64,000 nucleotides of DNA from PCC-10605 sp964409355 (GCA_964409355.1 CAYPDC010000003.1:1-64000); one strand, 5' to 3'. Positions 1 to 9,084 are shown, counted from the first letter of the stretch. The notes: generated by a model not told the origin, from the sequence alone. Made by a program: numbers and translations.

Positions 1-127
1 GGACTTTTTTTATTGAGAAATTTAACGGGTGTCCTCTTTTTACATTTAAGATAGATTCAGAGAACTTTTTCTTTTGTTTATGGGGAAGTGCGATCGCATT
101 AAATAATCTTAACGTTGCTTTATTCAT
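1..127 (-). CDS. Possible 5' end of a gene running off the left edge
   Basis: An ATG at 127 opens a frame of 42 codons that is still open at position 1. An AGGA box lies about ten bases upstream of the ATG. The peptide is short and basic and I do not recognise it. The far end of this frame overlaps a sequence repeated at 7421-7460, where it is non-coding, so the coding status is doubtful. Confidence 0.25.
   Translation of the reverse strand, partial: MNKATLRLFNAIALPHKQKKKFSESILNVKRGHPLNFSIKKV
10..49. repeat. Short dispersed repeat, copy 1
   Basis: About 40 bases starting TTATTGAGAAATT and ending ACATTTAA closely match positions 7421-7460 in the same orientation, with roughly eight differences. 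The function is unknown. The partner copy lies between two genes. Confidence 0.45.
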
Positions 128-225
128 TTTTCAACATCCTTGAATGAGAAAGAGGGCGAGAGATAACATTAGTTCAAACTAATGGCTTACGCCACAATAA
201 GGAATCTCTTTTGCCCCCTTTTGTT

Positions 226-389
226 GGGGAAGGCAGGAATCGAACCTGCAACCTGCGGGGTTATGAGCCAAACTAGGAACTTGCTTTGCATCATGCGGAA
301 AGTAATAATTGGTTAGAAGCCAAGATTAAGGAACTTTCTGTGCATATTGCGGAAAGTAAAACGCCGCTCTACCATTGAGCTACTTCCCC
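226..389 (-). tRNA. Split tRNA-like gene, probable CAU anticodon, with an insertion of about 90 bases
   Basis: Read on the minus strand, the 5' part begins GGGGAAG (acceptor strand, 383-389), then TA and a D arm GCTCAATGGTAGAGC (366-380). The 3' part has a loop CTCATAA (anticodon CAU), a CCCCGC stem side, a short variable loop, a complete T arm (GCAGG, loop TTCGATT, CCTGC; 233-249) and CTTCCCC (226-232), which pairs with the acceptor 5' strand. No CCA is encoded. Between the halves, within the anticodon stem, lie about 90 extra bases made of two imperfect copies of a unit of about 50 bases that begins ACTTTCCGCA. Joining GCG of the 5' half to GG of the 3' half would give a GCGGG/CCCGC anticodon stem, but with one extra C in the loop. 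It may be a tRNA-Met with an unusual intron, or a tRNA broken by a small insertion. The insertion is far shorter than a group I intron. Confidence 0.55.
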
Positions 390-502
390 TAGAACTTCAA
401 ACAGAAAAAGTGTATTTTTGTATAATTCTCCCTTTGTTAAGGGGATATTATAGTGGTATATTTATTATTATAAATGACCTTAAGATAATGTAGTTGAGAA
501 TA

Positions 503-685
503 TCAATCATTAGTATTTTTTAAAACAGGCAACCTTTCCCCTCGAAAAATCTCCTCACTAGCCTTACCCATATCCACTAACAAAGTCATTAAATTATCCC
601 CCAACATCTGTGCTAAAACCACAGGAGGAGTTAATAAACTCAAAGCAAAATAGGGTAATTGAGAACCTAATTTTTTATCAGCCAT
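503..685 (-). CDS. Small conserved-looking hypothetical protein, 60 aa
   Basis: The product is 60 residues with a hydrophobic N-terminal half (residues 9-35, LPYFALSLLTPPVV onward) and a polar C-terminal end. It looks like a small membrane-associated protein. It lies 18 bases downstream of the ferredoxin gene on the same strand and could be co-transcribed with it. I do not recognise a named family. Confidence 0.6.
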   Translation of the reverse strand: MADKKLGSQLPYFALSLLTPPVVLAQMLGDNLMTLLVDMGKASEEIFRGERLPVLKNTND

Positions 686-703
686 GGTACTCCCTCACAT
701 AAG

Positions 704-1132
704 TTAATTATTGATTCTTTGTTTCTTATTTTTAGCGGTTTTTGACGATTTGCGAACCTGCGGATAACCCAAAGGGCGTATTTCTTGATATTTTCTTTCT
801 GCTTCTTTTTGCTTAATTTCCGTGTAGTCTAACCAGTGAATACAATCCACAGGGCAAGTATCGATCGCCTCTTGGACGATTTCCTCTATATCCCCATCCT
901 GATTATAAACCCTCGATCGCCCATATTCATTTTCAATATAGAAAGTATTAGGGGCAACATGAACACAATTTTTACAACCAATACAAGTCACCTCATCCAC
1001 ATAAACCCCTTTTTCCCGATCGAATCCACCTAATTCAGGTTCAAAACCGGTGCGATCGGGGTTATCTCGCCAAATACCCCCTAATTCTGGTTCAAAACCC
1101 GTGGTTACTTCTCTATCCCCTTGATCCAACAT
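704..1132 (-). CDS. 4Fe-4S ferredoxin, Fed7-like
   Basis: This 142-residue protein carries a single-cluster ferredoxin core. Cysteines 50, 53 and 56 (CIGCKNC) and Cys93 in the CPVDC motif are the expected [4Fe-4S] ligands, and Cys97 is extra. The C-terminal part (IHWLDYTEIKQKE onward) matches the conserved cyanobacterial family that includes Synechocystis Fed7 (Sll0662). That family is soluble and has been linked to redox and stress signalling; this is family knowledge. The N-terminal extension contains the peptide TGFEPELGG twice, at residues 11-19 and 28-36, which looks like a recent internal duplication. The downstream 60-aa gene follows closely. The family call is strong; the physiological role is inferred. 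Confidence 0.85.
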   Translation of the reverse strand: MLDQGDREVTTGFEPELGGIWRDNPDRTGFEPELGGFDREKGVYVDEVTCIGCKNCVHVAPNTFYIENEYGRSRVYNQDGDIEEIVQEAIDTCPVDCIHWLDYTEIKQKEAERKYQEIRPLGYPQVRKSSKTAKNKKQRINN

Positions 1133-1323
1133 AATTAAAAAAAATTAAAATATCAATGGTAATAATAATCGTTTGTCTATATAATAGACTTTGGGATAAA
1201 CAAGGTAGAATGGGAAATCCGTATCTAAACCTTGCCTATCGCCATCATTCGTGAGTGAAAGTCTTATGACAAGCAGAAATCGGGATGATTAACCCTAACT
1301 TCAATAAAACAGAGAAATAGTGA

Positions 1324-1707
1324 TTAACTCCAACGTTGAACAACTAAACGGATTGATCCATCCTCATTTTTTTGTTGCTCAGTGACAGAGAAACCCTGCC
1401 GAGAAGACTCATGGAGAACCGTTTGCAAAGCATATCCTTGAGTAACACGCTGTAAAAAACCATCAACAGTCCAAGGCTGTTGCCAGTATTGTAAATCAGC
1501 GACTAACTCATATTCTTGACCATTCCAAGCAAAACCAATATCATAGTCATTCTCTTGTTCAATAACTACTTGAGCCTGAGTAGTTTGCCCTTGATAACCT
1601 CTGACGATAGAAGGACCTTTTTTCCACTCGATGCCTAAGTTATTTAAAGAGGCTTGTAATGATTCCAGATTCCGAATTTGAGTCTTTATACTGCTAAAGT
1701 GAGACAT
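1324..1707 (-). CDS. DUF1257 / Ycf35-family protein (longer paralogue)
   Basis: The 127-residue protein starts MSHFSSIKTQIRN, the typical start of the Ycf35/DUF1257 family, and keeps the family core VRGYQGQ, AQVVIE, YDIGFAWNG and ELVADLQYW. The family occurs in cyanobacteria and plastids and has no established biochemical function. A second family member lies at 12775-13125 next to ycf46, so this is a paralogue outside that cluster. It is monocistronic as far as the flanking gaps show. Confidence 0.85.
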   Translation of the reverse strand: MSHFSSIKTQIRNLESLQASLNNLGIEWKKGPSIVRGYQGQTTQAQVVIEQENDYDIGFAWNGQEYELVADLQYWQQPWTVDGFLQRVTQGYALQTVLHESSRQGFSVTEQQKNEDGSIRLVVQRWS

Positions 1708-1852
1708 AGTTATTTATGACTAAATTTGATTAAATCGGACAAAATGAAAATTATATTCATCAAGTTTAGCAAAAAATCAGGGTTTTAAAGACCTTCTTTT
1801 GAACTATGCAACAATGACAGTCTTGTTAACTTAGGAATAGAGCCAAAATTAA

Positions 1853-3355
1853 TTACCAAATATGTCTTTTCCCATCAGGGAAAATCGTTGCCCAATTGGT
1901 TTGACATTGTTCTATTTGTTCTTGTGTTATATTTGCATCGGTTAAATTTGCACCACAAAGATTGGCACTCTCCAAATTAGCCCCTTCTAAATTAGCACCT
2001 TCTAAATTAGCATTGCGTAAATCAGCAGATTGTAAGTCTGTCTTGAAAAAATGAACTTTACGCAGATTTGCCTTCCAAAATCTTGCCCCGGCTAAATTGG
2101 CACAGTAAAAATTAGCCTTATCTAAATTAGCTTCATCAAAATTAGTTTTTACCAGTTGACAATTCCGAAAATTAATCTCAGGTATTTGTGCTTGAGCAAA
2201 GTTAAATTGACTAAAATTTTGTCCACTAAAATCCCTTTTTCCCCCCAGATAACCATTTAAAACCGTATGGGAATTAACTTGAGCAATATATTTACTTTTT
2301 CCTTGACGAGATTTCCTTGCTCGAATTGCCATGGCTAAACGGACAGTTGGGGATAAATGAGTATTCTCCAAAGTGTTATCTTTTTCTGTATTTTCTTTCT
2401 TGTTTTTGACAGTTTGAGGATTTGTCACCATCCCTTCTTGTAATTCTTTTGTATATGACATTATCTCTAAATCTTGGCTCACTTCTTCGGCGGTTTTGTA
2501 GCGATCGCTCAGGTTTATTCTTAACATTCGAGAAAGTACCTGTTCAAAACTTTTACTGACTTTAATTTCCTCTTGCCAAGTCAACTCTCCCGTTAACTCA
2601 TCCATCGGGAAATCTTTCGGGGATTTTGCCGTCATTAAATAGAGACAAGTTGCCCCTAAAGCATAAATATCACTAGCATAGAAAGGACGCATCGCCAACT
2701 GTTCAGGGGGAGCAAATCCCATCGTACCCACTGCAAATTCTGTTAAAGCAGTTTGCCCATAACTTTTGGCTAATTGGGTATTAACTTGATCCTTAACTGC
2801 CCCAAAATCGATAAAAACCAGCCTTCCATCTTGTTCACGACGGATAATATTCGCTGGTTTAATATCTCGATGAATAATCTTTAAAGAATGAATATATTTT
2901 AGTATTTCTAATGCTTCTAGCAAAAATTTTTTGACTCTGGTTTCACTGAAAACTCCATCCTTTTTGACTTCTTGTTGTAAGGTTTTACCCTTCACCCAAC
3001 TTTGAACTAAATAAAATTGCTTATCTTGTTCAAAATAATCCAATAAACGGGGAATTTGAGGGTGATCTAATTTTCCTAAAGTTTTCGCTTCCCGTTCAAA
3101 TAATTCTAACGCCATTTGAAATGCGTCTGGATCATTTGCGGAAGGTCTTAACTGCTTTACTACACACAAAGGATTGCCGGGTAAGGATAAATCAATGGTC
3201 AAAAAGGTTGAACCAAACCCCCCCTTACCAATTTTCTTTACTGCACGGTAACGTTGATGTAAAATGAGTCCCGCCCCACAAGTCTGGCATACTCTTAAAT
3301 TAGAGGGATTTTGTGGATGGGTACAATCAGGATTTAGGCAATAGCTCAGAATCAT
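1853..3355 (-). CDS. spkB: Serine/threonine protein kinase with N-terminal Cys motif and pentapeptide repeats (SpkB-like)
   Basis: The 500-residue protein begins with a zinc-ribbon-like Cys motif (C6, C11, C23, C26). A Hanks-type kinase domain follows at about residues 36-300: glycine loop GKGGFGST (43-50), catalytic Lys67, HRDIKPAN with Asp164, and DFG with Asp183. After a basic linker, residues from about 375 form pentapeptide repeats (A(N/D)LxX pattern). This layout matches Synechocystis SpkB, which is implicated in oxidative-stress responses; that is family knowledge. The gene has its own promoter region and is followed in the same direction by ycf35-like, but with a gap of 145 bases. It is intact. 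The symbol is by architecture only. Confidence 0.85.
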   Translation of the reverse strand: MILSYCLNPDCTHPQNPSNLRVCQTCGAGLILHQRYRAVKKIGKGGFGSTFLTIDLSLPGNPLCVVKQLRPSANDPDAFQMALELFEREAKTLGKLDHPQIPRLLDYFEQDKQFYLVQSWVKGKTLQQEVKKDGVFSETRVKKFLLEALEILKYIHSLKIIHRDIKPANIIRREQDGRLVFIDFGAVKDQVNTQLAKSYGQTALTEFAVGTMGFAPPEQLAMRPFYASDIYALGATCLYLMTAKSPKDFPMDELTGELTWQEEIKVSKSFEQVLSRMLRINLSDRYKTAEEVSQDLEIMSYTKELQEGMVTNPQTVKNKKENTEKDNTLENTHLSPTVRLAMAIRARKSRQGKSKYIAQVNSHTVLNGYLGGKRDFSGQNFSQFNFAQAQIPEINFRNCQLVKTNFDEANLDKANFYCANLAGARFWKANLRKVHFFKTDLQSADLRNANLEGANLEGANLESANLCGANLTDANITQEQIEQCQTNWATIFPDGKRHIW

Positions 3356-3543
3356 TCAGCATTTTTTATATCGCTCTGTTGATATTCAGTATAGCAATTT
3401 TTCTCAATATATCTAACGTTTAACGCCGAACTCAAGTGATCTTGGCGGCTCGTTCTTTTTTCCCTAGTATTGCTTTGTGAACTAAAATGGAGATGCGATC
3501 GAAACTGAGTTCAGAGTTCAGATTTAAAGTAGATAGATATTCA

Positions 3544-4236
3544 TTAAAGACTGATTAGACTTACCGCTATATTGCCAGAGAAGCAAACATCTACATCTGT
3601 ATCTGTAGTTATCTTCCGTTGCCAGTATTTACCTTGATAATAGTATCGATTTCCTTCTTGTTTGAAGTCTAAAGGTAAAGGATCAATGCTAGGATTACAG
3701 AATAGGATTTCAGGATTTCTTGAAGAATCAAGGGGGGGCAAATTCACATTCCAAAAGCAACCTTTCGGCAATTCCCTATTCAATAATTCTTTTAATACTC
3801 TTTTTGTCTGTTGTTTGGTTATATCCCAATTTATCGGTTGCGGATATTTGATAACTTGAGAAAGTGCGATGCCGATGACACCCTTGGCACCCACCCCTAA
3901 GCCTTGAATTGCCGCTTCCCTCGCCGCCGCTACTGTGCCAGATGTATGAATATCAACACCTAAATTACCCCCTGCGTTAATGCCTGAAAGTACGAAATTT
4001 GCTGAAGGATGAATGACACTGATCCCCAATCTCACACAGTCAGCAGGAGTGCCACTAATTGCATACTCTTGATTATTTTTTTCTGTAACGATAATGGCTT
4101 CTGTTGTTGTTAATTGATGACCACAACCAGACAAGGCTCGATCGGGTGCTATAATGACTTTATCATCGGTGATAATCTCCGCTAAAGCCTTAATTCCGTC
4201 TGCGTCAATGCCGTCATCGTTGGTAATAATAAACAT
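3544..4236 (-). CDS. surE: 5'-nucleotidase SurE
   Basis: The 230-residue protein opens with ITNDDGIDADGI, the SurE metal-binding signature (Asp7, Asp8), followed by APDRALSGCGHQLT and the SGINAGGNLGVD motif with the metal-binding Asn. SurE hydrolyses 5' and 3' nucleoside monophosphates in the cytoplasm. Length is slightly short for the family (about 250) but the core is complete. It shares its direction with the oxidoreductase upstream, about 80 bases apart. Confidence 0.92.
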   Translation of the reverse strand: MFIITNDDGIDADGIKALAEIITDDKVIIAPDRALSGCGHQLTTTEAIIVTEKNNQEYAISGTPADCVRLGISVIHPSANFVLSGINAGGNLGVDIHTSGTVAAAREAAIQGLGVGAKGVIGIALSQVIKYPQPINWDITKQQTKRVLKELLNRELPKGCFWNVNLPPLDSSRNPEILFCNPSIDPLPLDFKQEGNRYYYQGKYWQRKITTDTDVDVCFSGNIAVSLISL

Positions 4237-4313
4237 TTAGAATTTAGTTAATAGTTAATAGTTAATTCTTCGCCCTCACCAGTAAACTTATAAAATGTAA
4301 ACTAGCTTAATAC

Positions 4314-5318
4314 CTAAATAATCAAAGCAATTTTACCTGTAACTGAACCAGTTTCAATCATTTTATGGGCGGTGGAAGCCTCCGCTAAAGAAAAAGTTTG
4401 TTCAAGATGAATGGTTAATTTACCCTGATCAAACAATAACCCACCTTGTTCTAAAATTTTCCTTTGATGTCTCAATGCCTCTGTTAAATTCATTAAGGCA
4501 GGAGTTAGCATTAACTCTAAACTAATTCTTAAATTGCGATTACGCGCTATTTTTAAACTTTCCATCGTACAATCAGGCTCAAGAATCGTCACAATATCCC
4601 CATAAACTTTGACGGCATGACAGGTATCAAAAAAGATTTTACCGCCAATGGTATCAAAAGCAGAATCAACTCCTTTGCCCTTTGTCCAATCCATCACGGC
4701 ATTGATAAAATTAGTTTGTTGGTAGAGAATCGGATAATTCGCCCCCAATTTTCTCACTAATCTTTCTTTATCGGGATTGCTAACAGTGGTTGCCACTTCT
4801 ACTCCTTTGAGTTTAGCTAATTGAATGCTGATATGACCAACTCCGCCAGCCCCTCCATGAATTAAAATTTTATCATTACTATTTAAGGAGATGCGATCGC
4901 ATAACGATTCCCAAGCGGTAATTAACACTAAAGGCACTGTGGCAGCTTCGGCAAAAGATAAAGATTGCGGTTTTTTCGCCACATAATCTTGCTCAACTAC
5001 GGTATATTGAGCATAATTCCCCGTATTGGCTTTACCTAGTCCTCCGGCACAAAAATATACCTCATCTCCCGGCTTAAACCTTGTTACTTCCTTCCCAATA
5101 TCTACCACAATTCCCGCACCATCACATCCTAAAATCGCAGAAGTAAATTCGGGATAAAAAGTGCCTCTTTTTCTGATTTTAATATCAATGGGGTTAACTC
5201 CTGCGGCTTTCAATTCCACTAGAATTTCTGTAGAAGAAGTAATTACTGGGATATCAATATTACGCATTTCAAGAATGTTGACATCTCCTGCTTTTTCCAT
5301 GATAACTGCTTTCATCAT
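4314..5318 (-). CDS. Quinone oxidoreductase / zinc-independent alcohol dehydrogenase-like protein (MDR superfamily)
   Basis: The 334-residue protein has the N-terminal GroES-like domain (GCDGAGIVVDIG, RFKPGDEVYF) and a nucleotide-binding Rossmann domain with IHGGAGGVGHISIQLAK, typical of NADPH-dependent zeta-crystallin-type enzymes. The structural-zinc cysteine cluster of true zinc alcohol dehydrogenases is absent. The substrate is unknown. The start used is the second of two adjacent methionines or the first (MMKAVIM); both are possible. Confidence 0.85.
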   Translation of the reverse strand: MMKAVIMEKAGDVNILEMRNIDIPVITSSTEILVELKAAGVNPIDIKIRKRGTFYPEFTSAILGCDGAGIVVDIGKEVTRFKPGDEVYFCAGGLGKANTGNYAQYTVVEQDYVAKKPQSLSFAEAATVPLVLITAWESLCDRISLNSNDKILIHGGAGGVGHISIQLAKLKGVEVATTVSNPDKERLVRKLGANYPILYQQTNFINAVMDWTKGKGVDSAFDTIGGKIFFDTCHAVKVYGDIVTILEPDCTMESLKIARNRNLRISLELMLTPALMNLTEALRHQRKILEQGGLLFDQGKLTIHLEQTFSLAEASTAHKMIETGSVTGKIALII

Positions 5319-5583
5319 CTATTTCGCCCTTAAAATTCTAAACTGTCAATTGCTCTGATTGATCATAAATTAGCCTTGATTTCGTCATTGATGATTTCAT
5401 TGTTTATTGTTTATTAAACCATTATTATAGTTCCGCTTAAAAATTCCAGACAAATTCTGACATTAGCTTTTTCGATAGTGCGATCGTTTTTATTAATCAA
5501 AGTTAATGTATCTATACTCTCCTGTAAAACATTGCCCAATATCTGAAATTTCTCCTCGACTGGTAGCATCTGAAATTTGATTA

Positions 5584-5952
5584 TCAAAGATCTATTTTTG
5601 ACTGCATTTTTTTTAGATACTCGTCTAATTCTTCCACACTTTGGAATACGTCTGAAAGGGGGACTGCTTTGACAATTTCAAACACTTTTTTAACTTGAGG
5701 AGTTAGGTTAGTAAAATAAACTTTTCCCTGCCTAGATTTTATCAATTTTCTACTCTTAGCAAAAATTCTTAATCCAGCACTAGAAATGAAATTAAGCTCT
5801 TTGAGATCAAAAATTAAACTTTTTATTGTTGCATCTAATTTATTATTTAAAAAACTATCTAATTCTGGAGACGATAGGGTGTCTAAATCCCCAATCAGAG
5901 TTATTTTTATCGTATTTGTGCTGGTTGTTTTTCCTTCTATTTTTAAAGACAT
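5584..5952 (-). CDS. STAS-domain anti-sigma factor antagonist
   Basis: The 122-residue protein is a single STAS domain. Ser57 in ISSAG lies at the position phosphorylated in SpoIIAA/RsbV. It starts 4 bases after the anti-sigma ATPase gene ends and is the last gene of a three-gene minus-strand operon (phosphatase, kinase, antagonist). The expected role is to bind and release the anti-sigma ATPase depending on phosphorylation. Confidence 0.88.
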   Translation of the reverse strand: MSLKIEGKTTSTNTIKITLIGDLDTLSSPELDSFLNNKLDATIKSLIFDLKELNFISSAGLRIFAKSRKLIKSRQGKVYFTNLTPQVKKVFEIVKAVPLSDVFQSVEELDEYLKKMQSKIDL

Positions 5953-5956
5953 TTTT

Positions 5957-6424
5957 TTATTTTTTAGTAATATTTTGATAGGTGATTAATATATTTTTAC
6001 CGTTTTGATAATCATAATTGATACCATCGCACACCTCTCGCACTAGATAAAAACCTAGTCCCCCTTGCGATCGCTCTTCGTCATCCATAGACAAATCTGA
6101 TGGTAAAATTTCCGTCAAGGGATTAAATGGTTTACCGTTATCTTGAAAAACCATTGTTAGGGTATTATCCTCAATTTTGATTTCTAAATCAATAAAACAA
6201 GAATTACAATTATCGTTTCCATATTCGATAATATTAACTAAAATTTCCTCTACAATTAATTGAGCATCTTGAATTACTGATAAAGATATGCCCTCTAGCT
6301 GTAAGATATTAGCAATATATGGTTTTACTTTCTCTAACTGTGTTAATCGACGATTAATCCTAACTTTCCATTGCAAGGTTTTTCCCTCTAATTCGGAGGG
6401 GATTATAAAAATCATGATTATCAA
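5957..6424 (-). CDS. Serine-kinase anti-sigma factor (RsbW/SpoIIAB-like HATPase)
   Basis: The product has a GHKL ATPase fold: N box VEEILVNIIEYGN, G1 box FQDNGKPFNP and G2 box GGLGFYLVREVCD. In this family it phosphorylates the STAS partner encoded next to it and sequesters a regulator. The longest frame begins at 6424 and overlaps the end of the phosphatase gene by 65 bases. The N-terminal residues before LQWKVRINRR look foreign to the family, so translation may start at the TTG near 6379 or at the internal ATG four codons in. The module resembles the icfG-type cluster of Synechocystis. Confidence 0.85.
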   Translation of the reverse strand: MIIMIFIIPSELEGKTLQWKVRINRRLTQLEKVKPYIANILQLEGISLSVIQDAQLIVEEILVNIIEYGNDNCNSCFIDLEIKIEDNTLTMVFQDNGKPFNPLTEILPSDLSMDDEERSQGGLGFYLVREVCDGINYDYQNGKNILITYQNITKK

Positions 6425-7416
6425 GAATCTCCATTAATCTATCAATCGTAAAAAATTCCCCCTTATGATTCATCGCTTCTGTGATACCATCAGTATAAAG
6501 TACCAACAAATCTTGAGGTTGTAAAAGATATTGATGAGTAGGAAAAAATGCTTCATCGTCAATACCCAACGGTGCACCAGTTTCTAAAGGTAAAAAATGT
6601 ACTTTTTTGTCTCTTATCACTAAAGGTGCATCATGTCCACCACTAGCATAATTGAGTTCCCCTGTAATTAAATCTAAAATCCCACAAAATAAAGTTACAA
6701 ATAAACATTCTTCATTATTAAGGCAAAGTTCCCCATTAACAATAGTTAGAATTTCTTGGGGGGTTGTTTTACTTTTAGCTACAGTGCGAATATAGGTAAC
6801 GGTTTTAGCCATTAAAAGGGCGGCTGGGATTCCTTTATCCGCTACATCTCCAATAATAATTAATGCAAATTTTATTTTCAGGGAGAGGAAAAAAATCGTA
6901 TAAATCTCCCCCAATAATTCTTGCAGGTTGAAAAAGGGCAGAAACTTCATAAAATTGGTCAGATTGGCTACAATAAGTAAAACTAGAGGTGCGATCGTTG
7001 TATATCCAAGAAGGGGTAGAAGAAAGATTCTGACAAGATGCTGAAAGGATATTTATTTCTGAGGAAGTCATCCTTTTATTTTCTTTTAAAATAGATTGAA
7101 TCCTATTTCCAGAGGAATCTTCCCATAGAATAGCTTGAATGTAAGATTCCCTTTGTAAAAGTGAAGAAGTCCTACTAATAAATTCATCTGAAGAATTAAA
7201 ATTACCGATCGATCTACTCTCATTTTCTATGGAACTAAAAATAGTTTCCATGTTCATTGCCACAAAATCAAGGCGAGATTGAACAACATCAGTCATCCAA
7301 GAAGTTACCCCTCGCTCTAATACTTGACGTATTTGAATATAGGAAATGCCATAAATAAAAATAGAGGCAATCAAACAAGCAAAAATGAGACGTTGATTAA
7401 TACTCTTGAATTTCAT
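6360..7416 (-). pseudogene. SpoIIE-type PP2C phosphatase, frameshifted and apparently shortened
   Basis: The N-terminal frame (7416 down to 6835) has a membrane helix at about residues 9-29 and part of an extracellular sensor-like region. It passes abruptly into EVSALFQPARIIGGDLYDFF, the start of the PP2C domain. The rest, IIIGDVADKGIPAALLMA to the domain end with LYTDGITEA, continues in another frame (6950 down to 6360). The switch falls near 6865 in an A/T-rich run, and one extra base explains it. Intact relatives carry a second membrane helix and a HAMP domain between sensor and phosphatase; neither is visible here, so an older internal deletion is likely. The phosphatase would dephosphorylate the STAS protein two genes downstream. 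It could be a sequencing error or slippage, but the missing segment argues for decay. Confidence 0.75.
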
Positions 7417-7420
7417 ACAT

Positions 7421-7460
7421 TTATTGAGAAATTAAACGGGAGTCTTCCGCTCACATTTAA
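7421..7460. repeat. Short dispersed repeat, copy 2
   Basis: This is the second copy of the 40-base sequence at 10-49. It fills the gap between the alpha/beta hydrolase stop and the phosphatase start. Confidence 0.45.
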
Positions 7461-8320
7461 TAATTAATCCAATTTAATAATAAAGGATTAACGATTTCTG
7501 GTGCTTCATCTTGTGGACAATGCCCTAGTCCTTCCAATTCGATAAAGTCTTTAACAGTGGGATAATCCGCCAATTTTCGCCCTAGCTCGATCGCCTCCCA
7601 AGGATCTTCTGTACCCCAAAAAAAGGTAATGGGACATGGTAAAATGGGCAGTAAGTCTTCAGGTATTGGCCCTGATGAATACCCCGTGAATGCGACAAAT
7701 ACATCTACCGCCCCTGGATCTTGAGAAGGTTGATAGATTAAGTCAACTAATTCATCGGTAATGGCTTCTTCTCGTTTATATGCCTGACGAAGAATGTTTC
7801 TGATTACCTCTGGTTTGGCTATCTGATTATAAAAATAAGATGCGATCGCTCTATTTTGTAAAACTTTCTGCATGATACCTGCGCCTAGATTGCGATACCA
7901 AGGGAGAGTCCTACGTTTTCGTTCATTTAGTAATCTTAAAGAACAATTAAAGGCGGCAATTTTTGTCACTAAATCGGGAGATGCGATGGCAGTTTCCATT
8001 GTTACGACACAACCGATGGAATTACCCACTAACATTACAGGCTCTTGTATTACTTCTCGACAAAAATCTCCTACTTGTTTACCCCAAGTCTCGAAGGTGT
8101 AGGATAAAGGTTGATTTGGTAAAGGCTTATCAGAAGCACCAAAACCTAGTAAATCAATAGCATAACAGCGATGATATTCACTGATAACCCTCATATTATG
8201 GCGCCAATGACCACTATTTGCCCCAAAACCATGAATAAAAACCACAGGGAAGCCTTTTTCTCCAGATTGTTGATAGGCGATATTAAATCCTTGCCATTGC
8301 CATTGTCGATAGTTGTTCAT
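7457..8320 (-). CDS. Alpha/beta-fold hydrolase
   Basis: The 287-residue protein has the oxyanion-hole motif HGFGAN, a nucleophile elbow VGNSIG with Ser101, a candidate Asp in WGTEDPWE and His267 in GLGHCPQDEAPE. The length and motifs fit the large cyanobacterial and plant group of cytosolic esterase-like hydrolases. The substrate cannot be told. It is the first gene of the minus-strand block that continues into the partner-switching genes, with only a repeat between. Confidence 0.88.
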   Translation of the reverse strand: MNNYRQWQWQGFNIAYQQSGEKGFPVVFIHGFGANSGHWRHNMRVISEYHRCYAIDLLGFGASDKPLPNQPLSYTFETWGKQVGDFCREVIQEPVMLVGNSIGCVVTMETAIASPDLVTKIAAFNCSLRLLNERKRRTLPWYRNLGAGIMQKVLQNRAIASYFYNQIAKPEVIRNILRQAYKREEAITDELVDLIYQPSQDPGAVDVFVAFTGYSSGPIPEDLLPILPCPITFFWGTEDPWEAIELGRKLADYPTVKDFIELEGLGHCPQDEAPEIVNPLLLNWINY

Positions 8321-8474
8321 AAAATCAAATTTAGGACTTAAGCTAATGTTCTCTCATTTTACTATTATTCGTTAGGAATGATCGATCGCATCTTATTGCC
8401 ATCATCTTTTTGCTTAAGTTGAACTTAGAGTTAAAATAGTATCATCAGCTTAGGAGAAACGATTTCTCAACTTC

Positions 8475-9020
8475 ATGTATAGCGAAGAAAACCAATTTCG
8501 GAAAGTCCCAAAAGCACCATTTGAGCGTCGAGCTTATGCTTTTCTGATCGATTTTATCATAGTTTGGATTTTTTCCTCCCTTGTCACCAATCTTTTTCTG
8601 GAATTTATCATTTTTATAATGCTTTGGTTTATTCTTAGGGTAGTCGTTGTACAAATCAATAAAGGGCAAACATTAGGGCGATGGGCGATGGATTTAAAAA
8701 TAGCCGATATTCGCCGTAAAAGACTTCCTTCCATGGTAAGTCTCTCGAAAAGAGAAGGAATCATTGCGTTAATTGCTTTTATTGCCATGATTGGTTTTAA
8801 AATCAACTTTAAAGACTCTCTGTTAATGATTCTGTTACTTACTCCGATTGTTGTTGATGGAGTAACAATTTTTGCCGATGACGAATATAATCAGGCTTTC
8901 CACGATCGCATCTGTGATACTATAATTATCCAAACTCGTCGGGGATTTTCTCTGGATTTAAGACTGAAAAAACTTTTTAAAGAAGCACAAAAAACTTGGC
9001 AGAAAAAAAGAAGAAAATAG
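8475..9020 (+). CDS. RDD-family membrane protein
   Basis: The 181-residue protein has the RDD signature, with an Arg before the first helix (FERRAYAFLIDFIIVW) and Asp in it. Three hydrophobic stretches (about residues 20-40, 43-60, 95-125) and a basic tail (KKRRK) follow. RDD proteins are inner-membrane proteins of uncertain function, some linked to sodium/proton exchange. It diverges from the hydrolase gene and is followed by murD 64 bases later. Confidence 0.8.
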   Translation: MYSEENQFRKVPKAPFERRAYAFLIDFIIVWIFSSLVTNLFLEFIIFIMLWFILRVVVVQINKGQTLGRWAMDLKIADIRRKRLPSMVSLSKREGIIALIAFIAMIGFKINFKDSLLMILLLTPIVVDGVTIFADDEYNQAFHDRICDTIIIQTRRGFSLDLRLKKLFKEAQKTWQKKRRK

Positions 9021-9084
9021 AAAAAACAGTTAAAATTATGATTTGATACCCGATTAAATGATTAATTATAAAAAAGATAAATAA

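Noticed and set aside
226..389. Group I intron in a tRNA
   Set aside because: The insertion is only about 90 bases, lies in the stem rather than the loop, and shows no intron core.
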